From Bacillota bacterium (GTDB lineage: Bacteria > Bacillota > Clostridia > Christensenellales > SZUA-584), in assembly GCA_023406895.1 (NCBI GenBank), contig JAEXTV010000012.1, positions 1 to 53,925 on the forward strand: a DNA stretch of 53,925 nt, written 5' to 3'. The notes beneath the pieces were generated by a model, which did not search any database, was not told the DNA's origin, and saw only the letters and a program-made list of their open reading frames with translations. Positions within the stretch are counted from its first letter, which is position 1, and every line of letters starts with the position of its first letter. Shown in pieces: positions 26,134 to 35,010 of the stretch. The position numbers were made by a program, and so were the translations under genes.

Positions 26134-26657
26134 CATTAAACACGAATACCGCGGTGTGTTGATACGGGCTCTTGAGACATGGACAAACTGTCAGAGCTTA
26201 AATTTTGTATTCAGTAAAAGTAATAGTATTTTGCCATCCATTGCACCATCGCAGTCAGATCCCTGCTGCGCGCTCTCTGCACGGATGGGGAACAGATGAG
26301 CCAGCTCTTCAATTACAGCTAGATGTTGGCGCGAGAAGACAGGCTTTGAAAAGCTCATCGTCAACCGCCCGCTATGCGGCGATACCCGGATTTATCATCG
26401 CCGGGCCGTGGGTGCACGCCGCTCATTATTGTGTTAGCGGCAATACGGATACCGGTAAACACTATCGGGAGACCAGCCGGTGGCCCGCGTGGCCGGCAGA
26501 GATTAATTAAATAAAGTGATTTGAAAAAGAATACCGATTCGTTATAAAATGGGATAGGCTGTCACAACGATGACACAAATTGTTCACATGACTATAAAAA
26601 ACTTGTAGGATTAACTTTGCCGCAAATATGATACAATGACATTTAAGAGGTGACGAA
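26134..26657. other. Gene-free stretch, possibly decayed sequence
   Basis: These 524 bases carry no ORF with a ribosome binding site and recognisable product. The GC-rich middle (about 26250-26505) has coding-like composition and a 101-codon frame without a plausible start. It could be the remnant of a lost gene. The last 100 bases are AT-rich and hold a candidate promoter for the FHA operon. Confidence 0.4.
26603..26632 (+). promoter_or_regulatory. Candidate promoter of the FHA-SEDS-PBP operon
   Basis: TTGTAG (26603-26608), an 18-nt spacer and TATGAT (26627-26632) lie 26 bp before the FHA gene's ATG. An overlapping TACAAT (26632-26637) is an alternative -10. Confidence 0.35.
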
Positions 26658-27101
26658 ATGAACGGATTGTACGAAGCCACCGCTCTCGCGCTGCGATACT
26701 GGTTTTTAATTGTGGCGGTAATTATTGTGCTGGGCGTGACAAGCTTATCCATTAAAGAATACAGGGACAAGCGTATGGTGCTTGATGTGGCGCAAAGCAG
26801 CATTGGTTATCTTGCCGTCATCTCGGGCCCTGAGGATGTGATGGGTGAGAATGTGACACTGCTTGAGCAAAACACCATTGGCCGCTCACGCAATGCCGAT
26901 ATTATGTTTGCCGACAGAAGTGTGGAGAAGGCGCACTCTCAGATATTTATGCGTGAGGACGGTTCTGTTGTACTGAACCAGCTTGGCCGCGGTGAGGTCA
27001 CGGTGAACGGTGTGCGGCTGAATGGCAGCGTGCTACTGAAAAGCCGTGACATCATATGCTTTGGCAACGTTGTGGCAAAAGTGTTTTTGAAGAAAGGATA
27101 G
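26658..27101 (+). CDS. Membrane-anchored FHA domain protein
   Basis: A 147-residue protein with one N-terminal membrane helix (about 12-32) and a cytoplasmic FHA domain (about 65-147; NTIGRSRNADIMFADRSVEKAHSQIF). FHA domains bind phosphothreonine peptides, so it probably recruits a partner phosphorylated by a Ser/Thr kinase to the elongation machinery. AGAGGTG precedes the ATG. It heads an operon with a SEDS protein and a class B PBP, an order reminiscent of the fhaA/fhaB-rodA-pbpA region of Actinobacteria. No Ser/Thr kinase is encoded in the window. Confidence 0.9.
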   Translation: MNGLYEATALALRYWFLIVAVIIVLGVTSLSIKEYRDKRMVLDVAQSSIGYLAVISGPEDVMGENVTLLEQNTIGRSRNADIMFADRSVEKAHSQIFMREDGSVVLNQLGRGEVTVNGVRLNGSVLLKSRDIICFGNVVAKVFLKKG

Positions 27102-27104
27102 CCT

Positions 27105-28355
27105 ATGGTCCTGCAAAGACGGGGTGCCGGCGCGATGCTGGCGCTGACGATTTTATTCATACTGTCCGCATGCGCACTGCTTTCGTTTCGGGAAGGCACG
27201 TTTGCTATTGAATATGCCATTTTCGGGCTCGGTACATCGCTTGTGGTGCTGCTGGCCTATAACCTTGCGGCCCTTGTTTTCCGGCACGTGGATCGTATTA
27301 CGCTCGTCATCTGTTTTTTCCTTGCGAGCGTCGGGCTGGTGATGCTGGCGCGTCTTAACATGGAGACGGCATGGCGCCAGCTGATCTGGGTTGTTATCGG
27401 CACGGTTGTTCTTTATATAACCATCGTGATTGTCAAGCGCGCAACCGATTTCGGGCGGCTCAATTACCTGATGATGATTGGTGCGTTCGGGCTCATTGCT
27501 TTCTCGTTTTTGTTTGCCAAAACGGTGGGCGGCGCGCGCAACTGGGTCAGCATCGCGGGAGTATCGTTTCAGCCGAGTGAAATCGCCAAGGTGCTTTATA
27601 TTATCGTATCTGCCTATTTTTTCGCGGAGCGGCGCGCGACTTTCGCGATTATCGCGTACGCAGGTTTTGCGGGCGCATGCGTCATCACGCTTGTGCTTTC
27701 AAACGATCTCGGCGCGGCGCTGCTGTTTGCGGGTACGTTCCTGATCATGTTTTTTGCGGGCACCGGCCGTACGCTGCTGACATTCGCGGGGCTCGGTGTC
27801 GCGAGCGCGGGTGCGGTGGCGAGCTATTATATGTTTCCCCACGTCAAGACGCGCGTGCAGATCTGGCAGGACCCGTGGAGCTATCACAGAACGCAAGGGT
27901 ATCAAATCGTTCAGGGGCTGATGGCCATTGCGGCGGGCGGCGCATTCGGTGCGGGGCTCGGGCTCGGGTACCCGAGTGCGGTGCCTGTGAACACGAGCGA
28001 TTTTATTTTTGCGGTCATCTGTGAGGAGTTTGGCATCATATTCGGGGCCATACTGATCCTTTTATATCTTGTGTTTATCGTACGAGGCATGATCATTGCG
28101 ATGAACGCGGGCAGCCGGTTCGATGCGCTGCTTGTGTTCGGGGCGACATGTATGCTCTCGCTTCAATCGTTCATCATCATCGGCGGTGTAATCAAGCTGA
28201 TTCCGCTCACGGGCATCACGCTGCCGTTTATCAGCGCGGGCGGCAGTTCCATGGTGGCGTGTCTCACGCTCGTGGGCATTATTGAAGGCGTGAATGTGAA
28301 AAACGGCGAACGCGACGAAACGGTCATCCAAAAGGCGGGAGGTGCGGTCATATGA
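27105..28355 (+). CDS. SEDS family peptidoglycan glycosyltransferase (FtsW/RodA/SpoVE)
   Basis: A 416-residue polytopic protein with about ten to eleven membrane helices. SEDS hallmarks are GGARNWVSIAGVSFQPSEIAK in the middle and a C-terminal GGVIKLIPLTGITLPFISAGGSS. SEDS proteins polymerise lipid II glycan strands with a partner class B PBP, here encoded immediately downstream with a 4-bp overlap. Whether it is the elongation (RodA), division (FtsW) or spore (SpoVE) member cannot be settled from sequence alone; the FHA-SEDS-PBP context favours a RodA-like role. Confidence 0.93.
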   Translation: MVLQRRGAGAMLALTILFILSACALLSFREGTFAIEYAIFGLGTSLVVLLAYNLAALVFRHVDRITLVICFFLASVGLVMLARLNMETAWRQLIWVVIGTVVLYITIVIVKRATDFGRLNYLMMIGAFGLIAFSFLFAKTVGGARNWVSIAGVSFQPSEIAKVLYIIVSAYFFAERRATFAIIAYAGFAGACVITLVLSNDLGAALLFAGTFLIMFFAGTGRTLLTFAGLGVASAGAVASYYMFPHVKTRVQIWQDPWSYHRTQGYQIVQGLMAIAAGGAFGAGLGLGYPSAVPVNTSDFIFAVICEEFGIIFGAILILLYLVFIVRGMIIAMNAGSRFDALLVFGATCMLSLQSFIIIGGVIKLIPLTGITLPFISAGGSSMVACLTLVGIIEGVNVKNGERDETVIQKAGGAVI

Positions 28356-29731
28356 AAAACGTATTGCGGCGCAATATACGCACATTGCTGATCGTGTTCT
28401 CCGTGATGTTTGCGGGCCTTGCCCTATACCTTGGTGGTGTGGTGGTGATATACGGAGACCGCTGGTTTGTGACGCCCTACAACCCGCGTATACAGCAGGT
28501 GGAATCGACGGTGGAACCGGGCAGTCTGCTCGACAGGACGGGCCGGAAGCTGCTTTATACGAAAGACGATGAGCGCGTGTATCTGAGCGACAGCAGCATG
28601 CGCAAGGCCATTTCACATGTGATCGGCGACAGCTTCGGCATGACATACGGCGCGCAGACGATGTTCGCCAAATACCTTTACGGCTTTGATCAGGATACCA
28701 TTTCGCGCATTGTCGGGCTCGTGTCCGGTGAGGAGCGCCACGGCGGCAATGTGACGCTGACGGTGGACGCGGAGCTTTGCGAAACAGCGCTTCGGGCGCT
28801 TGATGATTATAACGGCGCGGTTGTGGTGATGAACTACAAAACGGGTGAAATACTCGCGAGTGCGTCATCGCCTACGTTTGACCCGACCGACATGGATAAA
28901 TTTTTGGAAGGCGGCGGCGAGAGTGAACTCGTAAACAGGGCATTTGCAGGGCTCTACCCGCCCGGCAGCACGTTTAAGCTGATTACGGCATCAGCGCTTA
29001 TTGAAAACGGCTTTGCCGGTTTTGAAACCACGTGCACAGGCAGTACGCAGATCGGCGGCGAAACGATTGCCTGCACGGGTGAGCACGGCGCGGAAAATCT
29101 TGAGGAGGCCATAGAGCACTCATGCAACGTGTATTTCGCCGAAGCGGCGCAGCAGCTCGGCAGGGAAAAGCTCGCGAATGAAGCGAACAAGTTCCTTTTT
29201 AACGCCGATCTGATGTTTAAAGACGTGGTGATGGGGGAGAGCGTATTTGAGTCAGCGGATACCGATACAAACCTCGGGTGGTCGTCCATCGGCCAGTATC
29301 ATGACCTGATCACGCCGCTGCACGCGTGCATGATTGCGGCGTGCGTTGCCAACGACGGCACCATGATGGAACCCAAGCTGCTTGGCAGCGTGACATACGG
29401 CGATACACCCACCTATACGCTCTCACCCGCAGCCGCAGCGCATCCCATGAGCGACACGACGCTGTTAAAGCAGATGATGGTGAACGCGGTGAAAAACGGC
29501 ACCGGTAAAAAAGCCGCCATCAAGGGCGTGACGGTAGGAGGCAAAACGGGTACCGCCGAAATCGCGGGCGAGAACGGCAACGAGGAGCACGCATGGTTTG
29601 TGGGCTTCATAGAGGAAGAGGATCATCCGCTTGCCATTGCCGTGGTGATGGAAAAGGCGGGCTCGGGCGGTTCACACGCGGCACCGGCGGCAAAAAGGGT
29701 GCTCCAAAAAGCCATCGATCTGGGATATTAG
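28352..29731 (+). CDS. Class B penicillin-binding protein (transpeptidase)
   Basis: A 459-residue protein with an N-terminal membrane helix (about 10-32), a short non-catalytic region and a transpeptidase domain. All three active-site motifs are present: Ser206 in STFK, Ser257-Cys258-Asn259 (SxN) and Lys398-Thr399-Gly400 (KTG). It is shorter than typical FtsI/PBP2 (about 600-700) and resembles PbpA of Actinobacteria in size. It cross-links peptidoglycan as partner of the SEDS protein whose gene it overlaps by 4 bp. uvrC follows with a 1-bp gap. Confidence 0.93.
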   Translation: MKNVLRRNIRTLLIVFSVMFAGLALYLGGVVVIYGDRWFVTPYNPRIQQVESTVEPGSLLDRTGRKLLYTKDDERVYLSDSSMRKAISHVIGDSFGMTYGAQTMFAKYLYGFDQDTISRIVGLVSGEERHGGNVTLTVDAELCETALRALDDYNGAVVVMNYKTGEILASASSPTFDPTDMDKFLEGGGESELVNRAFAGLYPPGSTFKLITASALIENGFAGFETTCTGSTQIGGETIACTGEHGAENLEEAIEHSCNVYFAEAAQQLGREKLANEANKFLFNADLMFKDVVMGESVFESADTDTNLGWSSIGQYHDLITPLHACMIAACVANDGTMMEPKLLGSVTYGDTPTYTLSPAAAAHPMSDTTLLKQMMVNAVKNGTGKKAAIKGVTVGGKTGTAEIAGENGNEEHAWFVGFIEEEDHPLAIAVVMEKAGSGGSHAAPAAKRVLQKAIDLGY

Positions 29732-29732
29732 C

Positions 29733-31559
29733 ATGAACGACGAGATCCGAGAAAAACTCAAAACACTGCCCAAAACGCCCGGCGTCTATCTCATGAAAAA
29801 CGCGGAGGGCAAGGTCATCTATGTGGGCAAGGCGCTTGCGCTCAAAAACCGCGTCAGCAGCTACTTTCAGAATACGCGCAAAGAGCCGAAAACGGCCGCA
29901 TTGGTTGCCGAGATCGTCGATTTTGACTATATTCTCACCCAGACCGAGATTGAGGCGCTGATACTCGAATGCAACATGATCAAGCGGTACAGCCCGTACT
30001 ACAACATCATGCTGCGCGACGACAAGCATTACCCGTATATCCGCATCGATTATAATGAAAAGTTTCCGCGCGTTTGTGTGACGCGCAAGGTGAAAAACGA
30101 CGGCGCGAAATATTATGGGCCGTATATCGCGGCGCACATTCTGCACGACGTGCTCGATACCGTGACGCGCGTGTTTCCGATAAGGACCTGCAAAAAGGAA
30201 CTGACCGGTACGCAAACCGGACGACCGTGCCTCAACTATGAAATGGGCCGCTGCCTCGCGCCGTGCGCGGGCAAGGTCAGCGAGTATGAATACAAGCGCA
30301 TGGTGGATGAGGTTGCGGATTTTCTTCAGGGCCGCTACAAGGGTCTCGAAAAGCAGCTTCAGGAGGATATGAAGGCAGCATCGGAGAATATGGAATACGA
30401 GAAGGCCGCCGCTATCAGGGACCGCATACTCGCGCTGCACCGGCTGTTTGAAAAGCAAAAGGCAGGTTTCCCCGACCTCAATGACAAAGATGTGTTCGCC
30501 GTTTTCCAAAACGGCGACGAAGCGGTGGTGCAGGGGATGTTTGTGCGCCATGGCGAGCTCAACCACACGGAGCGTTTCTTTATGAAATGCGCGGGCGAAG
30601 CAGAGCCGCAGGTGCTCTCACATATGATCAAACAGTATTATTCAAGTGTGGACGGCATCGCCAAACAGATTTACGTGAACGTGATGCCCGAAGAAAAGGA
30701 ATTGATTGAGGAATGGCTCACGCAGAAGCGTGGGTCGCGCGTGGCGCTGCATGTGCCCGAAAAAGGCGATAACAGAAGGCTCACGGATATGGCGCTCCAG
30801 AACGCGAAGGAAGCGCTCGAACGGCGGCTGGCGCGCATTGCACGCGATTACGACACAACGATCGGCGCATTGAAAGAGCTGCAAGCAGCGCTCGGTTTTT
30901 CAGCTCCGATCGATCGCATGGAATGCTATGATATCTCCAACATACAGGGCACGGATTCCGTTGCCTCGATGGTGGTTTTTCGCGGCGGCAAGCCGGAGAA
31001 GAAATCATACCGGCGTTTTCGCATCAAAACAGTGGAGGGCGCGAACGATTTTGCGTCGATGAACGAAGTGCTGACACGGCGGCTTAAGGACGCTTTGCAA
31101 GGCAAACAGGGCTTTGACGAGATGCCGTCGCTGATTATTGTGGACGGCGGCAAAGGGCAGCTTTCGTTTGCGTATGACGCGCTTTGTTCGCTCGGGCTCG
31201 AAGACCTTCCGCTCATCAGCCTTGCCAAGCGCGAGGAAGAGGTTTTTGTGGTGGGCAAAAGCGACCCGATCATACTGGATAAAAAGAGCTGCGCGCTCGG
31301 GCTGCTCACGCGCATCCGTGATGAAGCGCACCGTTTCGCGATCACGTATCACCGCAGCCTGCGGCTCAAAAAAGTGGAGGACAGCGCGTTGCTCAAAATT
31401 CCGCATGTGGGACCTTCTCGCGTGAAGGCACTGCTCAAAGCTTTTGAGACAGTGGGAGATATCAAAACGGCGAGCTTTGAGGATATCGCAGCCGTGCCGG
31501 GCATGGATATGCGCAGCGCGCAGGCGGTTGTGGAATATTTCGAATCTGAGCAAACGTAG
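29733..31559 (+). CDS. uvrC: UvrABC excinuclease subunit C
   Basis: The 608-residue nuclease subunit that makes both incisions in nucleotide excision repair. The N-terminal GIY-YIG domain (KTPGVYLMKNAEGKVIYVGKA) makes the 3' cut. Next come the UVR motif (about 200-235, binding UvrB) and the RNase H-like C-terminal nuclease (MECYDISNIQGTDSVASMVVF, IIVDGGKGQLS) for the 5' cut. Helix-hairpin-helix motifs end the protein (IPHVGPSRVKALLKAF). The length is normal. It is tightly linked to the PBP gene upstream (1 bp), an arrangement that probably reflects operon packing. Confidence 0.97.
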   Translation: MNDEIREKLKTLPKTPGVYLMKNAEGKVIYVGKALALKNRVSSYFQNTRKEPKTAALVAEIVDFDYILTQTEIEALILECNMIKRYSPYYNIMLRDDKHYPYIRIDYNEKFPRVCVTRKVKNDGAKYYGPYIAAHILHDVLDTVTRVFPIRTCKKELTGTQTGRPCLNYEMGRCLAPCAGKVSEYEYKRMVDEVADFLQGRYKGLEKQLQEDMKAASENMEYEKAAAIRDRILALHRLFEKQKAGFPDLNDKDVFAVFQNGDEAVVQGMFVRHGELNHTERFFMKCAGEAEPQVLSHMIKQYYSSVDGIAKQIYVNVMPEEKELIEEWLTQKRGSRVALHVPEKGDNRRLTDMALQNAKEALERRLARIARDYDTTIGALKELQAALGFSAPIDRMECYDISNIQGTDSVASMVVFRGGKPEKKSYRRFRIKTVEGANDFASMNEVLTRRLKDALQGKQGFDEMPSLIIVDGGKGQLSFAYDALCSLGLEDLPLISLAKREEEVFVVGKSDPIILDKKSCALGLLTRIRDEAHRFAITYHRSLRLKKVEDSALLKIPHVGPSRVKALLKAFETVGDIKTASFEDIAAVPGMDMRSAQAVVEYFESEQT

Positions 31560-31619
31560 ATATAAAGCGTATTGCCTCAACACGTCAGCATGATGTAAAC
31601 TGGAAGAAAGAGGTTTTCA

Positions 31620-32525
31620 ATGGATCAAGACAAGGTTTTCAGCGCTTTATCTGAAAAAGCAGAAGACGTGCGCCGCAACGCGCCGATGGCAGAACATACG
31701 TCGTTCAAGGTGGGCGGCAGCGCCGATATCATGGTGCTGCCGGGCAGTGCCGATGAGGTTCAGCACGTATTGCTGACCGCACGGAAAATGGAAGCGCCGC
31801 TGTTTGTGATGGGGCGCGGAACCAATCTGCTCGTTACGAGCAAAGGCATTCGCGGTATTGTGATGAAGCTGGCCGATAATTTCTCGGGCGTCGAAATCGA
31901 CGGGGAGCGCGTCACAGCCAAAAGCGGTACGCCGCTGGCGGTGCTGGTTCAGGAAGCGATAAAGAAGTCGCTCGGGGGCGCGGAGTTTTTGGGAGGCATT
32001 CCGGGGACGGTGGGCGGTGCGGTCTGCATGAACGCGGGTGCTTACGGCGGCGAGATCGGCGACTTTGTTGAGGAGGTCACGTTCGCGACGCCGGCCGGCG
32101 CGCTGTCGCTCAATAATACGGAAATGAACTTCGGGTACCGTCGCAGCGTGCTCAGTAGTTTGCCGCTGATTGTGACAGGCGCAACGCTCAAGCTGATCTC
32201 CTGCTGCCGCGAGGAAAGCATGGAAAAACTTTGCGCACTTAATGAGCAGCGCCGCGCCAAACAACCGCTCGAATACCCGAGCGCGGGCAGCACGTTTAAA
32301 AGGCCCGAGGGGGGCTATGCCGGGACAATGATTGATCAGGCAGGGCTTAAAGGGCTGCGCATCGGGGGCGCGGAGGTGTCCGAAAAGCACGCGGGCTTTG
32401 TGGTTAACGCAGGGGGGGCGACACCCGAGGATATCATTGCGTTGATTGAAGAGGTGCAAAGGCGTGTGTTCGAGCACTGCGGCGTGAAGCTGGAGCCGGA
32501 AGTGAGGATCGTGGGGGAACGATGA
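31620..32525 (+). CDS. murB: UDP-N-acetylenolpyruvoylglucosamine reductase
   Basis: A 301-residue FAD-dependent reductase that converts UDP-GlcNAc-enolpyruvate to UDP-MurNAc in peptidoglycan precursor synthesis. FAD-binding features are clear: TSFKVGG, FVMGRGTNLLV and the GGIPGTVGGAVCMNAGAYGGEI segment. The catalytic Ser lies in YPSAGSTFKRP and the C-terminal domain has GFVVNAGGATPEDI, typical of the shorter type II MurB. AAAGAGG upstream supports ATG 31620. It overlaps the PHP gene by 4 bp and begins the murB-PHP-rapZ-whiA-crh block. Confidence 0.97.
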   Translation: MDQDKVFSALSEKAEDVRRNAPMAEHTSFKVGGSADIMVLPGSADEVQHVLLTARKMEAPLFVMGRGTNLLVTSKGIRGIVMKLADNFSGVEIDGERVTAKSGTPLAVLVQEAIKKSLGGAEFLGGIPGTVGGAVCMNAGAYGGEIGDFVEEVTFATPAGALSLNNTEMNFGYRRSVLSSLPLIVTGATLKLISCCREESMEKLCALNEQRRAKQPLEYPSAGSTFKRPEGGYAGTMIDQAGLKGLRIGGAEVSEKHAGFVVNAGGATPEDIIALIEEVQRRVFEHCGVKLEPEVRIVGER

Positions 32526-33217
32526 AGCTGATTGCCGATTACCATACGCATACGGTGCACAGCCATGGGACAGGCTCTGTGGACGACAATGCAGAGGCGG
32601 CATTTGCTTTGGGTTTACAGACCGTGGGTATTGCGGATCACAGCATTTCACACTTGACATATGGTGTCAAAAAAAGAAAAGTGGATGATTACTTTGAAAG
32701 TATCGCCGCTGCGAAGCGCCGGTTCGAGGGGCAAATTGAGGTCAAGGCGGGCATAGAACTCAATCTGATTGGGCTGGATGGCAGCGTGGATATGCCAAAG
32801 GGCCGGTTTGATTTTTTAATACTCGGGTATCATAAAACAGCCGTCTGTCGGGACGTAAAGACGGCATGGACATTTTTTCGCAGCAGCCGCTATGTGGACG
32901 CGGTGACAAAGGCGTATATGCGCGCCATACAGCGGCACCGTATCACCATTGTGGCGCATCCGGGCTACGGCGTGCCCGTTGATTACCGGCGGCTGGCACA
33001 GGCCTGCGCGGACTACGGCACACTATTTGAAATCAACAATAAGCACGGTGAGCTTAAAATTGAGGATCTGAAAATCGCAGCGCAAACATCCGTGAGTTTT
33101 GTGCTGTCGAGCGATGCGCACAGCCCATCGGCTGTGGGGCTCGTACCAAATGCGATAACGATAGCGCGGCAGGCCGGCATTCCGGCCGGCCGCATTGCCA
33201 ATATATCGGAGGATTGA
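32522..33217 (+). CDS. PHP domain metal-dependent phosphoesterase
   Basis: A 231-residue PHP-fold protein related to histidinol phosphatase/YcdX. Metal ligands appear as YHTHTVHSHG (N-terminal motif), GIADHS, KAGIELNL, TIVAHPGYG and SSDAHSP. The substrate is not determined; the family includes histidinol-phosphatases and nucleotide or DNA-linked phosphatases. It overlaps murB by 4 bp and precedes rapZ by 1 bp, a conserved Clostridia arrangement. Confidence 0.9.
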   Translation: MKLIADYHTHTVHSHGTGSVDDNAEAAFALGLQTVGIADHSISHLTYGVKKRKVDDYFESIAAAKRRFEGQIEVKAGIELNLIGLDGSVDMPKGRFDFLILGYHKTAVCRDVKTAWTFFRSSRYVDAVTKAYMRAIQRHRITIVAHPGYGVPVDYRRLAQACADYGTLFEINNKHGELKIEDLKIAAQTSVSFVLSSDAHSPSAVGLVPNAITIARQAGIPAGRIANISED

Positions 33218-33218
33218 T

Positions 33219-34073
33219 ATGAAGTTTGTGATCATTACAGGGCTGTCGGGAGCCGGACGGTCTCAGGCGCTCAAGCGATTTGAAGATACGGGCTATTTTT
33301 GCGTGGACAACCTGCCGCCCAAGCTGATCCCCGAATTTGCGCAGATATGCATGGAAAGGGAAAGGATCGATAAAGCTGCCACGGTGGCAGATATGCGCAT
33401 GGGCGAGATGTTTGAAGACATTTTTCCGGCAATCAAATGCCTGAAGGAAATGAAGATAGACCTTGATATCCTCTATCTGGATGCAAGTGACGAGGTGCTT
33501 GTGCGGCGTTTCAAAGAAACGAGACGGCGGCATCCGCTTTCGCCCGACGGCACAATCATGACGGGCATATTCAAGGAACGCGAAAAGCTCAAGGTCATCA
33601 AGGATATTGCGAACAACATCATGGATACGTCCACGTATTCAATCAAAAAACTCGGTGAAACGATCGACAGGATGTACAGCGATACGGGCGAGCAGGGCAT
33701 CAAGATCACCGTCACGACATTCGGATACAAACGCGGTATTCCGATTGATGCGGATATGGTGTTCGATATGCGTTTTTTACCCAATCCGTTTTACGAAAAG
33801 AACCTGCGCGAGCACACCGGCCGCGAAAAAGAAGTGAAAGATTATGTACTGTCTTTCCCGCGTGCGCGCATATTCTTAGATAAGATCAACGAACTGGTCA
33901 ATTACTTGGCACCGTACTATGTTGAGCAGGATAAGAAGCAGCTTGTGATTGCGATCGGCTGCACGGGCGGCGTTCACCGCAGCGTTGTGATTGCCGAAGA
34001 GATGTATCGCGTGCTCTGCGAGCAGGGCCATAACGTAACGCTCGAGCACCGCGACATCGGATACGGGTATTAA
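33219..34073 (+). CDS. rapZ: RapZ/YvcJ nucleotide-binding protein
   Basis: A 285-residue protein. Start 33219 (MKFVIITGLSGAG) is chosen for CGGAGG 7 nt upstream and family agreement over an in-frame start 8 codons earlier. The N-terminal P-loop is GLSGAGRS: the usual Walker A Lys is Arg14, a variant I also associate with some actinobacterial homologues. The conserved FEDTGYFCVDNLPP and a C-terminal domain with AIGCTGGVHRSV and LEHRDIG are intact. In E. coli RapZ guides RNase E to an sRNA controlling GlmS; in Bacillus the homologue YvcJ hydrolyses nucleotides. It is followed by whiA with no yvcK between them. Confidence 0.94.
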   Translation: MKFVIITGLSGAGRSQALKRFEDTGYFCVDNLPPKLIPEFAQICMERERIDKAATVADMRMGEMFEDIFPAIKCLKEMKIDLDILYLDASDEVLVRRFKETRRRHPLSPDGTIMTGIFKEREKLKVIKDIANNIMDTSTYSIKKLGETIDRMYSDTGEQGIKITVTTFGYKRGIPIDADMVFDMRFLPNPFYEKNLREHTGREKEVKDYVLSFPRARIFLDKINELVNYLAPYYVEQDKKQLVIAIGCTGGVHRSVVIAEEMYRVLCEQGHNVTLEHRDIGYGY

Positions 34074-34076
34074 CAT

Positions 34077-35009
34077 ATGTCGTTTTCCGCCACGGCCAAA
34101 GCCGAAGTGTGCCGGACAAGTACAGGCAAGGAATGCTGCGAGCTTGCCGAGCTCAGCGCACTCATTCATACCGCCGGATCCATCAGCATATCGGGCGGCG
34201 CTTTTTCCTTGCGTATTGATACTGAAAACGCCGCAGTGGCGCGCAGGGTTTTTGCGCTGATTAAAAGCATTTACGGCATTCAGGCCAAAACGCAGATGCA
34301 AACCAATCAATTAAAGCACAATCATATTTATTCGCTGACTGTGATCAAAGAAGCGGCGCGCATGGTGGCGATGGATACCCATGTGCTGGGAGACGAAGGG
34401 TTCGAGTTTGGTGCGGATACCGCTTTTTTATCGGCCCGCTGCTGCCGGATTGCGTTTGTGCGCGGAGCCTTTTTGGGCGGCGGTTCGATCACAAATCCGG
34501 AAAAGCGCTACCACATGGAATTTGTATGCGGACAAAAGGAATTTGCGCAGGGTTTGTTGAATATAATAATAGAACTTGGTGTATCGGCAAAGATGATACC
34601 CAGGGGAAAAAACTTTGTGGTTTATATCAAAGAAGGCGATGCCATCGTCACACTGCTCACCATGATGGGTGCGCATTCGTCGATATTGAATATAGAAAAT
34701 ATTCGGATACTAAAGAGTGTGCGCAACAATGTAAACCGAAAAGTGAACTGTGAGACGGGCAACCTCTCTAAAACCGTCAATGCGTCTGTCAGACAGCAGG
34801 AGAGCATTGAATATATCCGAACTCATATGGGGCTTGAGAAATTAAGCCCCGCACTCAAAGCCGCGGCCGAAGCGCGGCTTCATTATCCTGAAGCGACGCT
34901 CGATGAGTTGGCTGATTTATTGGGTGCAGAATCGAAATCGGGTATCAATCATAAACTGCGCAAGCTTAACAGCATTGCAGAGCACCTGAAAATGACGAGG
35001 GGGGAGTAG
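34077..35009 (+). CDS. whiA: Sporulation/division regulator WhiA
   Basis: A 310-residue WhiA protein. The LAGLIDADG-related N-terminal half (ELSALIHTAGSISI; RGAFLGGGSITNPEKRYHMEF) lacks nuclease residues, as in the family. A C-terminal helix-turn-helix (LDELADLLGAESKSGINHKLRKLNSIA) binds DNA. In Streptomyces it activates sporulation septation genes; in Bacillus it influences division and chromosome segregation. It sits between rapZ (3-bp gap) and crh (1-bp gap). Confidence 0.96.
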   Translation: MSFSATAKAEVCRTSTGKECCELAELSALIHTAGSISISGGAFSLRIDTENAAVARRVFALIKSIYGIQAKTQMQTNQLKHNHIYSLTVIKEAARMVAMDTHVLGDEGFEFGADTAFLSARCCRIAFVRGAFLGGGSITNPEKRYHMEFVCGQKEFAQGLLNIIIELGVSAKMIPRGKNFVVYIKEGDAIVTLLTMMGAHSSILNIENIRILKSVRNNVNRKVNCETGNLSKTVNASVRQQESIEYIRTHMGLEKLSPALKAAAEARLHYPEATLDELADLLGAESKSGINHKLRKLNSIAEHLKMTRGE

Positions 35010-35010
35010 C

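Noticed and set aside
26205..26510. 101-codon frame in the gap after the superoxide dismutase gene
   Set aside because: The start has no ribosome binding site and the product resembles nothing I know; treated as possible decayed sequence.
29607..30566. 319-codon minus-strand frame opposite uvrC
   Set aside because: It is an antisense shadow of uvrC arising from codon bias; no start site and a low-complexity composition.
31647..32660. 337-codon minus-strand frame opposite murB
   Set aside because: It overlaps murB and the PHP gene, both with clear family motifs, and has the His/Arg-rich composition of antisense frames.
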